Below are positions 58,032-64,000 of a DNA stretch of 64,000 nucleotides, piece by piece. How positions within the stretch are numbered: the first letter of the stretch is position 1; every line of letters begins with the position of its first letter. The stretch lies in contig CBFGZI010000005.1 of the NCBI GenBank assembly GCA_965653225.1, forward strand, positions 1-64,000. The letters are read 5' to 3'. The stretch is from JALZDI01 sp965653225 (GTDB lineage: Bacteria > Actinomycetota > Actinomycetes > Propionibacteriales > Nocardioidaceae). The notes beneath the pieces are model-generated. The model searched no databases. It was not told the DNA's origin and saw only the letters and a list, made by a program, of their open reading frames with translations. Both the position numbers and the translations under genes were made by a program.

Positions 58032-58205
58032 CTATCGGGTTGCGGTCGAGAGCACGCTGGTCGCGTCGTCAAGCCAGTCCCGGCCGCACTGAGAGCAGGT
58101 GAGATAACCTGCGCAGTCGCGCACGCTTCCGCTCGCGGATCCGCAGGTCCGACAGGTCGTCGCACACGCGTCGGCGTGACGAACGAAGACGTCCTGATCG
58201 ATCAT
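58032..58205 (-). CDS. Small zinc-ribbon protein (paralogue of 40732)
   Basis: A 57-residue protein with two Cys pairs: TTCRTCGSASGSV and YLTCSQCGRDWLD. The ribbon matches the N-terminal part of the 100-residue paralogue at 40732 (CRTCGSAS, CGHDWLD), but the C-terminal domain is missing, replaced by SVLSTATR. Start follows GAGGGAAAGTCA. Both genes share a related upstream segment. Confidence 0.65.
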   Translation of the reverse strand: MIDQDVFVRHADACATTCRTCGSASGSVRDCAGYLTCSQCGRDWLDDATSVLSTATR

Positions 58206-58263
58206 TGACTTTCCCTCTCGGCCCCATGTGCTTGCTGTTCGAGAGTAGAAAGAGACGGCTTCC

Positions 58264-58317
58264 ACGGCGCATGGACAACACGTCGAGGTTCGCCAGCATC
58301 CGTTGTACGAACTGTCT
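58264..58317 (-). other. Conserved segment upstream of the second zinc-ribbon gene (pair with 41091-41147)
   Basis: Minus-strand sequence AGACAGTTCGTACAACGG and its continuation align with the same region of the first gene, 58 bases before the start. The conceptual translation RQFVQRMLANLDVLSMRR parallels RQFVQRIPRSLDGVSISR; substitutions fall partly at wobble positions. Confidence 0.45.
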
Positions 58318-58405
58318 CTTCCGGCAGGCCGGCTTCCTCGGTGGTGGTGCGTACGTCACCCGCGAGAGCGCAGCTCTGCCGTAAGGGCGCTTCGAGCGTC
58401 CGCGC

Positions 58406-59404
58406 TCAAACGGTGAGCACGACGCGGAAGCGCGCCTTGCCCGACATCATCCGCTCGAAAGCCTGTTCTGCCTGGGGCAGTGGCATCGTCTCCACCATCG
58501 GCCGCACGCCGGTCAGTGCGGCGAAGCGCAGGGTGTCCTCGCTGTCCTTGGCCGTACCCGACGCGTGCCCGGCCGCCAGCCGACTGGCGGGGATGAGGTC
58601 GGCCGCCGACATCTGCAACGGCTGCTGCGGAACACCGACGACGACCAGGCGCCCTCGTGGGGCAAGGCCGCCGATGGCAGCGGTGGTGGCCGCGGCGTCG
58701 GGCACCGTGGAGAGCACCGTGCTGGCTCCGCCGAGCCGTGCCAGCTCGGCCGCCACGTCCGCCTCCGTGCTGTCGACGTAGTGGTGGGCACCGAGCTCCT
58801 TGGCGAAGCCGCCCTTGTCCTGCCCTCGCGCGATGGCAACGACCTCGAAGCCCATCTTGTTGGCGAACTGAACCCCGAGGTGTCCCAGGCCGCCGAGCCC
58901 GATGACGGCGACGAGGTCGCCGGCCCGCGCTCCGCTTCTCCGCAGGGCGTTGAACGTCGTCACGCCCGCACACATCAGCGGCGCAGCGTCGTCGTCGTTG
59001 AGCTCGTCCGGAATGGCCGCCAGCGCGTCGGCGGGGGCGAGAACGTAGTCGGCGTAGCCGCCGTCAGCGGAGAGTCCGGTGACCCGGCCCTCGACACATG
59101 AGATGAAGTCTCCCTTTCGGCAGGGCGTGCACAGGAAGCATGCGCCGCCGAACCAGCCGACACCGACTCGCTGCCCCACCCGCCATTGAGAGACACCTTC
59201 GCCGACGGACTCGACGGTGCCCGCCACCTCGTGTCCCGGCACGCGCGGGTAGGCACTCGCCATCCCGGCTGTGGTCATCACGTCGCTGTGACACACCCCG
59301 CACGCCGCGGTGCGGACCAGCACCTGCCAGCGTTTCGGCTGTGGGACGTCCCGCTCGACGAACTCGAACTTTCCACCGGGTTCTGGAACCTGAACTGCGC
59401 GCAC
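58406..59404 (-). CDS. Zinc-dependent alcohol dehydrogenase (MDR superfamily)
   Basis: A 332-residue medium-chain dehydrogenase. Catalytic zinc ligands are Cys in GVCHSDVM and the His/Glu of PGHEVAGTVE; structural zinc Cys are in FGGACFLCTPCRKGDF plus a fourth. The Rossmann motif is AVIGLGGLGHLGVQFAN near residue 170. The cinnamyl/alcohol dehydrogenase branch, NADP-dependent by the RGQDKGG turn (Arg after strand 2), is likely. It oxidises or reduces primary alcohols/aldehydes and could act on products of the alkane pathway elsewhere in the window, but is not linked to it. GTG start at 59404 follows GGGAGGGAGCAGAC. Confidence 0.9.
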   Translation of the reverse strand: MRAVQVPEPGGKFEFVERDVPQPKRWQVLVRTAACGVCHSDVMTTAGMASAYPRVPGHEVAGTVESVGEGVSQWRVGQRVGVGWFGGACFLCTPCRKGDFISCVEGRVTGLSADGGYADYVLAPADALAAIPDELNDDDAAPLMCAGVTTFNALRRSGARAGDLVAVIGLGGLGHLGVQFANKMGFEVVAIARGQDKGGFAKELGAHHYVDSTEADVAAELARLGGASTVLSTVPDAAATTAAIGGLAPRGRLVVVGVPQQPLQMSAADLIPASRLAAGHASGTAKDSEDTLRFAALTGVRPMVETMPLPQAEQAFERMMSGKARFRVVLTV

Positions 59405-59592
59405 GTCTGCTCCCTCCCGGCCCGACGCCCGATGCGCGACCAGGTAGAACCGCGGACGTCCGACCCACCTGTCGTGACGGCGCTGACGCCACCGCCACAG
59501 CACAGGCTAGTCCTCATCGCGAGGTGCGGCCGTTGGCGAACCTTCGCACAGAGATTCGATACGGGGGCGGTCGTCAGCGCGGTAGCCGCCGG

Positions 59593-59970
59593 TCAGTGGA
59601 CCCCGAAGCAGAACGGGTGGCCGGCAGGGCTGGCATAGACGGCGAACATCTCGTCGCCGTCGGGGTTGTCCGCCGGCCTCCTGGCCGCCTGAAGCTGACG
59701 CCCTCCGAGCTCGACCGCCTGCCGGTCAGCCGCCTCCAGGTCATCCACGTGCAGGTCCAGGTGCACCTGCTGCTGCTGGGGACCCTCCGGCCACTCCGGC
59801 GCCACGTGGTTCGGGGCAAGCTGCACACCCATGACCCACTCGCCGTCGACCACGATGCTGTGCCACCCCTCGTCGCGGTAGACCTCGCCGCCCAGAATCC
59901 CGGCCCAGAACGTGCTCTCGGCCTCGATGTCACTGGCATCGAACACTACGACCCGCCTGATGATCTTCAC
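59593..59970 (-). CDS. VOC/glyoxalase-family protein
   Basis: A 125-residue VOC protein: IIRRVVVFDASDIEAESTFWAGILGGEVYRDE opens it, then VMGVQLAPNHVAPEWP, QQVHLDLHVDDLEAADRQAVEL and the closing VYASPAGHPFCFGVH. The substrate is unknown. GTG start at 59970 follows GACGGGAGCAGAC. It lies 76 bases after the Clp-N/HTH gene stop on the same strand. Confidence 0.88.
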   Translation of the reverse strand: MKIIRRVVVFDASDIEAESTFWAGILGGEVYRDEGWHSIVVDGEWVMGVQLAPNHVAPEWPEGPQQQQVHLDLHVDDLEAADRQAVELGGRQLQAARRPADNPDGDEMFAVYASPAGHPFCFGVH

Positions 59971-60045
59971 GTCTGCTCCCGTCTGTCCCCTGCTCCGGAC
60001 GAACGACTTGAGAGTACGACCGATGCAGACTCTCACTGGCTGCGG

Positions 60046-60738
60046 CTAGGACGCCTGCGTCTTGCCGAGGGCGGTGAGCAGGAAGTCCTCGATGACTTGC
60101 CGGTCGGCGCCGAGTTCGTGCAACGGGCCGGAGGTCTCGGTCTCTTCGGCCAGCAGCGCGAGTATCAGATGCTCCGTGCCCACGTAGTTGTGGCCGAGCC
60201 GAAGCGCCTCCCTGACGGTCAGCTCGAGCGCCTTCCTCGCCTGCGCGTCGTAGGGGATCAGCGCCGGCGACTCGCCCTCGTCCGCGGTCGGTGGTAGCGC
60301 GGCCTCCACAGCGTCGCGGATCGCCGTCGGGGTGATGCCCTGATCGGCCAGTGCGCGCATGGCCAGGCTGTCCGGCGCACTGAGCATGCCCAGCAGCAGG
60401 TGCCCGACATGGATGTGGTGACAGCGGCCTGCCCGGGCCTCCTCCTGCGACTGGACCACCGCCCGCCGGGCCTTCTCGGTGAACCGGCGGAACGTGTTCG
60501 GGTCGTTCTTGAGCGTGAACCGCTGCTGCGCGGCCTGGCGGGTCACGCCGAGGCACCCGCCGATCTCGCTCCAGGAAGCACCGCTGCGCCGGGCCTGGTC
60601 GACGAAGTGCCCGATGAGGTGGTCGGCCAGCTCGCTCAGGTGGTCCGCGGCCATGACCGCGGCCGTGAGCTGCTCCAGCGGCTGCTCGGGGTACCCGCTG
60701 CGGATGCCGTCGATGAGGTCGTCCAGGCGCGGTTGCAT
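60046..60738 (-). CDS. HTH protein with ClpN-type repeats (putative autoregulator)
   Basis: A 230-residue protein. Residues 25-75 hold a sigma-4-like helix-turn-helix, ASWSEIGGCLGVTRQAAQQRF. Residues 85-230 contain two Clp N-terminal repeats: VGHLLLGMLSAPDSLAMRAL and VGTEHLILALLAEETETSGPLHEL, as in ClpC. There is no ATPase. Such proteins may tether to ClpC/ClpP or sense stress and control their own gene. The start at 60738 overlaps a promoter-like TTGACG-N17-AATACT with only a few bases between -10 and ATG, so the message is probably leaderless. Two inverted repeats cover the promoter. Confidence 0.85.
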   Translation of the reverse strand: MQPRLDDLIDGIRSGYPEQPLEQLTAAVMAADHLSELADHLIGHFVDQARRSGASWSEIGGCLGVTRQAAQQRFTLKNDPNTFRRFTEKARRAVVQSQEEARAGRCHHIHVGHLLLGMLSAPDSLAMRALADQGITPTAIRDAVEAALPPTADEGESPALIPYDAQARKALELTVREALRLGHNYVGTEHLILALLAEETETSGPLHELGADRQVIEDFLLTALGKTQAS

Positions 60739-60740
60739 GG

Positions 60741-60786
60741 TGTCAAGTATTGGTTGACAGCGGACGGGCGTCAAGGCTTCCTTGAC
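60741..60786. promoter_or_regulatory. Two inverted repeats overlapping the promoter of the Clp-N/HTH gene
   Basis: TGTCAA-N7-TTGACA (60741-60759) and GTCAAGG-CTT-CCTTGAC (60770-60786), read on the plus strand. On the minus strand TTGACG (from 60784) and AATACT form a -35/-10 pair with 17-base spacing ending about eight bases before the ATG. The TTGACA-type arms could serve an autorepressor; they share TTGAC-like half-sites with HAIR-type stress operators but the spacing differs. Confidence 0.6.
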
Positions 60787-60923
60787 ACCCGGTCGGCAGC
60801 CGCGCCGGCCAGCGCACCGCTACCGCTCCGACGACGTCACATACACGATCGACAAGGCCCACCCCGGCGACGCCCGGTCTCGGTTGGCATCACCCAGGAC
60901 CTGCGCATTCTCAAGGAGACCTC

Positions 60924-61070
60924 ATGACCCTGCCCATCGAGCTTGCCGCCCTCGACCTGGCCGGCACCACCGTGGACGAGGCGGGGCTGGTCCGCCAGGT
61001 CGTGCGGTCACGTGCAGGTGGGCGGGGTCAGCCCTCGGTAGCACCCGGCTTGGATCGTCGCTGTGCCTAG
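60924..61070 (+). pseudogene. N-terminal remnant of a phosphonatase-like HAD hydrolase
   Basis: The frame from ATG at 60924 (behind TCAAGGAGACCTC) reads MTLPIELAALDLAGTTVDEA and continues for 48 codons. LAALDLAGTTVDEAG is motif I of the phosphonoacetaldehyde-hydrolase-like HAD proteins; the catalytic Asp and following AGTTV are intact, but the sequence becomes unrelated after about 30 residues and a stop follows. Full-length enzymes are about 220-270 residues. The preceding 180 bases contain other fragment-like frames. A broken gene with an intact start. Confidence 0.65.
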
Positions 61071-61110
61071 GTGATGGCGCCCGCACGACGTAGCGACCTA
61101 CCGTGCGCAC

Positions 61111-62013
61111 GTGCGGATCCACGACGACGAGGTGCGAGTCACCGCCGGGCAGATGCGCCGCCTGCTCGCGGAACAGTGCCCGCAGTGGGCTCACCTCACC
61201 GTCACCTCCCTGCCCGAGCAGGTGGAGGGCACCGACCACGTGCTCTTCCGCATCGGCGACGAGCTGGTCGCGCGTATGCCCAAGATCGCCTGGGCAGTCG
61301 ACCAGGCCGACTCCGACGCGCGTTGGCTCAGCCTGCTGGCGGGCCACCTGCCGGTGCGGGTTCCGGTTCCGCTGCACGTCGGCGAGCCCGGCGCCGGATA
61401 CCCGTGGCGCTGGACCGTGGTGCCGTGGGTCGCGGGCGGCACCCCGCCGCGACTCGGCTCCGACGACGCGGGCCTCGCCCGCGACGTGGCGGGCTTCGCC
61501 CGCGCCCTGCATGCGGTGGATCCGGTCGGCGGGCCGGTCAAGCCGGCGGGTGCCCGGGGCTCGGCGCTCATCCATGCCGATGCAGGCGTACGCCGTGCGC
61601 TCCACCGTCTTGCCGAGCACGACGACGGGTTCGATCTCGCCGCGGTCGAGGCCGCCTGGGACACCTGTCTGGCTGCTGCCGAGTGGAACCGCCGGCCCGT
61701 GTGGATCCACGGAGACCTGCAGCCGGGCAACCTGATCACCGACCGTGGGCGTCTCGCCGCGGTCATCGACTTCGGCGCGCTGGGTGTCGGTGACCCGGCA
61801 TCGGACGTGGCCGCGGCGCTGTGGACCTTCACCGGCGACGCGAGAGCCGCCTACCGGGAGGCCGTCGGGTACGACGACGCCACCTGGCGCCGCGCGTGCG
61901 GCTGGGCGCTTGCACCGTCACTGGCCGGTGTCGACTACTACCGGAGCTCCTTCCCCCGGATGGCCGAGCACGGCCGTCGCACCGTCCGTGCGGTGGTCGC
62001 CGAGCTGGTGTGA
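61111..62013 (+). CDS. Aminoglycoside phosphotransferase-family protein
   Basis: A 300-residue kinase-fold protein of the APH/choline-kinase family. The phosphate-binding HGDLQPGN motif near residue 195 carries the catalytic Asp, with VIDFGALGVGDPASDVA as the second metal motif. The N-terminal lobe has the Lys/Glu pair expected for ATP binding. Such proteins often phosphorylate antibiotics, but many actinobacterial members act on metabolites. GTG start; the upstream 40 bases contain no strong ribosome binding site. Confidence 0.85.
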   Translation: MRIHDDEVRVTAGQMRRLLAEQCPQWAHLTVTSLPEQVEGTDHVLFRIGDELVARMPKIAWAVDQADSDARWLSLLAGHLPVRVPVPLHVGEPGAGYPWRWTVVPWVAGGTPPRLGSDDAGLARDVAGFARALHAVDPVGGPVKPAGARGSALIHADAGVRRALHRLAEHDDGFDLAAVEAAWDTCLAAAEWNRRPVWIHGDLQPGNLITDRGRLAAVIDFGALGVGDPASDVAAALWTFTGDARAAYREAVGYDDATWRRACGWALAPSLAGVDYYRSSFPRMAEHGRRTVRAVVAELV

Positions 62014-62042
62014 CCTGGCGACCCGCCGGGTCGAGCGTACGG

Positions 62043-62492
62043 TCAGGTGACGGCGGCCTTCACCAGCGCCACCACCTTCTCCTCGACCACGGGGCTCCAC
62101 TTCAGCAGTGCGTAAGACGTCGGCCACATGTCTCCGTCGTCGAGGTTGGCCGCGTCCTGGAAGCCCAGAGTCGAGTACCGGTAGTTGAACTTGCCCGAGT
62201 CCTGGAAGAACAAGACGATCTTGCCGTCCGCGTTCGTGTAGGCGGGCATTCCGTACCAGGTCCTCGGAGACAGCTCCGGCGCCGCAGCCATCACCGTGAC
62301 ATGCACGCGCTCGGCGAGCGCACGGTCCTCCGGCGCCATCTCGGCGATCTTGTCGAGGATCGCCTGCAGCCCGTCAGCCTTCTTGGCGCCCTTCTTGCCC
62401 TCGGCGCGCAGCTCGGCGGCGCGCTCCTTCATCGCGGCGCGCTCCTGCGCGCTGAAGCCGTCGGACTTGGTCTGGGAACTCTTCGTAGGCAT
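62043..62492 (-). CDS. DUF1801 protein
   Basis: A 149-residue protein. Residues 1-45 are charged and lysine-rich (KERAAELRAEGKKGAKKADG), the rest is the DUF1801 (YdhG-like) domain: GLQAILDKIAEMAPEDRALAERV, APELSPRTWYGMPAYT, KIVLFFQDSGKFNYRYSTLGF. Members are small cytoplasmic proteins without a firm function; some are iron-related or DNA-associated. ATG start at 62492. Confidence 0.85.
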   Translation of the reverse strand: MPTKSSQTKSDGFSAQERAAMKERAAELRAEGKKGAKKADGLQAILDKIAEMAPEDRALAERVHVTVMAAAPELSPRTWYGMPAYTNADGKIVLFFQDSGKFNYRYSTLGFQDAANLDDGDMWPTSYALLKWSPVVEEKVVALVKAAVT

Positions 62493-62624
62493 CTCACGCC
62501 GCCCTCTCGACGATCATCGGTCGGCGCGGTGCCGGCCTCCTGGTCGAAAGGCTAGGCGCGTGGAAACCCTGGCGCTTCTTGATTTCTGACCGGATCGGGG
62601 ACGCCGGTTGTGCCTCGTCGTGAT

Positions 62625-64000
62625 CTAGCGCTCGGCGATGAAGATGCCCCAGGTGAGGTTGCCCGCGTTGCCGCCGTCGACCCAGCGCTTGAGACCGACC
62701 TTCATGCGCTCCAGGTACGTGTCGCTCACCTGGCCGGACAGCTCGGGCGCCAGCCGCTCGGTCTCGTCGAACACGCGCTGGTAGTGGCGCGGGAGCTGGT
62801 CGCTCGCGTCGTGGAACGTCACCGACTCCATGCCCAACCGGTAGAGCTCACGCCGGTAGAAGTCCGGGGAGGCCATCGTCTCCAGCGAGATGCGCTCGAG
62901 GATCGGCACCAGTGCCTCCCTCGGTGCGCCGTTGGCTGCCATCGGGTCGGTGAAGACGATCCTCCCGCCGGGCTTCATCACCCGCACGGCCTCCTCCAGC
63001 ACCCGGACGCGGTCGCCGCTGTGCAGGAATGCGTCCTGGGACCACACGATGTCGTAGGCGTTGTCCTCGAACGGCAGGTCCTCGAAGGAGCCGTCCACGA
63101 CGTCGACCAGATGGGTCAGACCCTGCTTGTCGTTGAGCGCGCGGTTGCGCTCGTTCTCGATCTCGCTGAGGTTCAGGCAGGTCACGTGGCAGCCGTAGGT
63201 ACGGGCCAGGTAGCGCGCCGACCCTCCGAACCCCGCGCCGATGTCGACGACACGCGTGGACGGCGTGATCGTGACCAGCTCGGAAAGACGCTGCACCGTC
63301 CGCCGGCTGGCCGTGGCGATGTCCTCGGCGGGGTCGTCGTACATCCCCACGTGGATGTCCTCGCCGCCCCAGACGATGCCGTAGAACCGGTCGGCGTCGG
63401 TCGAGTTGTAGTAGTCGCGCGCGGTGTGCACCGCAGGTGAGTACAGCTTCGACAGCTCCTCGTCCCGGCGGTACTGCTTCTCGGCCACGTGGACGAAGAA
63501 GTCAGGGCTGTCGGTCACGTTCGTCTCCTGGAAGTCGCCGTAGGTCTCGACCTTCTGGAAGCCGACCTCGCGCATCAGCCGCCGGGTGTAGTCCTTGCGC
63601 AACGGATACATGTTCAGGTGGTACTCGGCACCGTCCGAGAACCGGTAACGGAAGCGGGCAAGCCCCTCGTCGACGTACTCGGGCTCAGCCGACACGTCCT
63701 CGCCGCAGTAGTAGTAGGTGTGCTTGCTGGAGAAGCCGTCGTCGAGGATGGCGTCGTAGTTGCGCTGGTCGAGGATCAGGACACCGTCGTGCCGCAGCAT
63801 CGCGTAGAACTCCGCCAGCGCCTTGCGACGGTCGCGCTCGGAGAACAGGTGCGTGAACGAGTTGCCCAGGCAGACGATCGCGTCATACTCGCCATGCACG
63901 TCGCGGTTCAGCCAGCGCCAGTCCGCGTGCACCAGCCGAAGGATGTGCCCGCCGTACGACAACCCGTTGTTGAACGCCTTCGCCAGCATCTCCGAGCTGC
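62625..64000 (-). CDS. Glycine/sarcosine/dimethylglycine N-methyltransferase fusion, partial at 5' end
   Basis: At least 458 codons run off the right edge; the start is beyond position 64000. The protein has two methyltransferase halves. The first ends at about residue 170 (DAIVCLGNSFTHLFSE, then ILDQRNYDAILDDGF and FFVHVAEK) and belongs to the glycine/sarcosine type. The second, from about residue 200, has motif I RVVDIGAGFGGSARYLAR, then DAFLHSGDRVRVLEEAVRVMKPGGRIVFTDPM and the C-terminal KVGLKRWVDGGNAGNLTWG, typical of sarcosine/dimethylglycine methyltransferases. Together they would make glycine betaine from glycine with three SAM. Betaine is an osmoprotectant, so this may be a stress gene. 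The start and promoter are not visible. Confidence 0.9.
   Translation of the reverse strand, partial: SSEMLAKAFNNGLSYGGHILRLVHADWRWLNRDVHGEYDAIVCLGNSFTHLFSERDRRKALAEFYAMLRHDGVLILDQRNYDAILDDGFSSKHTYYYCGEDVSAEPEYVDEGLARFRYRFSDGAEYHLNMYPLRKDYTRRLMREVGFQKVETYGDFQETNVTDSPDFFVHVAEKQYRRDEELSKLYSPAVHTARDYYNSTDADRFYGIVWGGEDIHVGMYDDPAEDIATASRRTVQRLSELVTITPSTRVVDIGAGFGGSARYLARTYGCHVTCLNLSEIENERNRALNDKQGLTHLVDVVDGSFEDLPFEDNAYDIVWSQDAFLHSGDRVRVLEEAVRVMKPGGRIVFTDPMAANGAPREALVPILERISLETMASPDFYRRELYRLGMESVTFHDASDQLPRHYQRVFDETERLAPELSGQVSDTYLERMKVGLKRWVDGGNAGNLTWGIFIAER

Noticed and set aside
60922..61710. 262-codon minus-strand frame over the APH gene
   Set aside because: No family motif; the plus-strand frame has HGDLQPGN and the full kinase pattern.
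1..64000. CRISPR array, rRNA or tRNA genes
   Set aside because: No regularly spaced direct repeats were seen and no tRNA or rRNA-type conserved sequence was recognised on reading the window.

Overview
The window is about 70% G+C, almost every gene has strong third-position G/C, GTG and TTG starts are frequent, and ribosome binding sites are GGAGG-like. The protein families point to a free-living Actinobacterium: an AlkB-rubredoxin fusion, an Rv2466c-like DsbA protein, MEDS-HATPase and STAS regulators, a DedA-PAP2 fusion, NlpC/P60 enzymes with long structured leaders, and a LigD-type polymerase. I infer a Nocardioides-like member of the Propionibacteriales; this comes from family recognition, not from any marker gene. 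No rRNA, tRNA, CRISPR array, transposase or phage gene was found.

Layout. 0-9 kb: pentapeptide-repeat protein, short-chain dehydrogenase, AraC/glyoxalase pair, DUF4389 membrane protein, glutamine amidotransferase, and a FadR-type regulator translationally coupled to a fatty-acid-hydroxylase-type membrane enzyme. 9-16 kb: secreted FN3 and CHAP/Ig-like proteins, then a BlaI/MecI-type operator ahead of a 25-residue hydrophobic peptide and a DedA-PAP2 fusion whose PAP2 half lacks its catalytic residues. 16-24 kb: MEDS-HATPase kinase, MFS exporter, TetR/GNAT divergent pair, AlkZ-like protein, STAS protein, thioesterase. 24-31 kb: NlpC/P60 hydrolase with a candidate c-di-AMP leader, then a MaoC-CaiB-GH88 operon. 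33-38.5 kb: TPP-riboswitch-controlled NCS1 permease (CytX-like) beside an alkane-hydroxylase operon (AlkB-rubredoxin, 3Fe-4S ferredoxin, FAD reductase, TetR) with an inverted-repeat operator. 38-50 kb: reductase, methyltransferase, glyoxalase and hydrolase genes, secreted propeller and M23/FG-GAP proteins, LigD polymerase domain, a second NlpC/P60 hydrolase with a matching leader, and an ArsR-phosphatase fusion behind a typical ArsR operator. 50-55 kb: a tandemly duplicated secreted-protein transcription unit, then an MFS/TetR pair with twin operators. 55-64 kb: TolB-like propeller protein, gene remnants (hen1, a phosphonatase-like HAD), zinc-ribbon peptide, alcohol dehydrogenase, a Clp-N/HTH regulator, an aminoglycoside-phosphotransferase-like gene, and the 3' part of a glycine-betaine-type methyltransferase fusion that runs off the right edge.

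Themes. The region is rich in small one-component circuits whose operators can be read directly: FadR-like, TetR (three), BlaI-like, ArsR and Clp-N/HTH. It is also rich in cell-envelope and secreted proteins. Several genes are visibly decayed (chrA, hen1, the HAD gene, a SpoIIAA-like gene). A dispersed element of about 75 bp occurs three times between genes. The least explained items are this repeat, the duplicated secreted-protein unit with its shared leader hairpin, the two zinc-ribbon genes that share a conserved upstream segment, and the BlaI-operator/mini-peptide/dead-PAP2 cluster.
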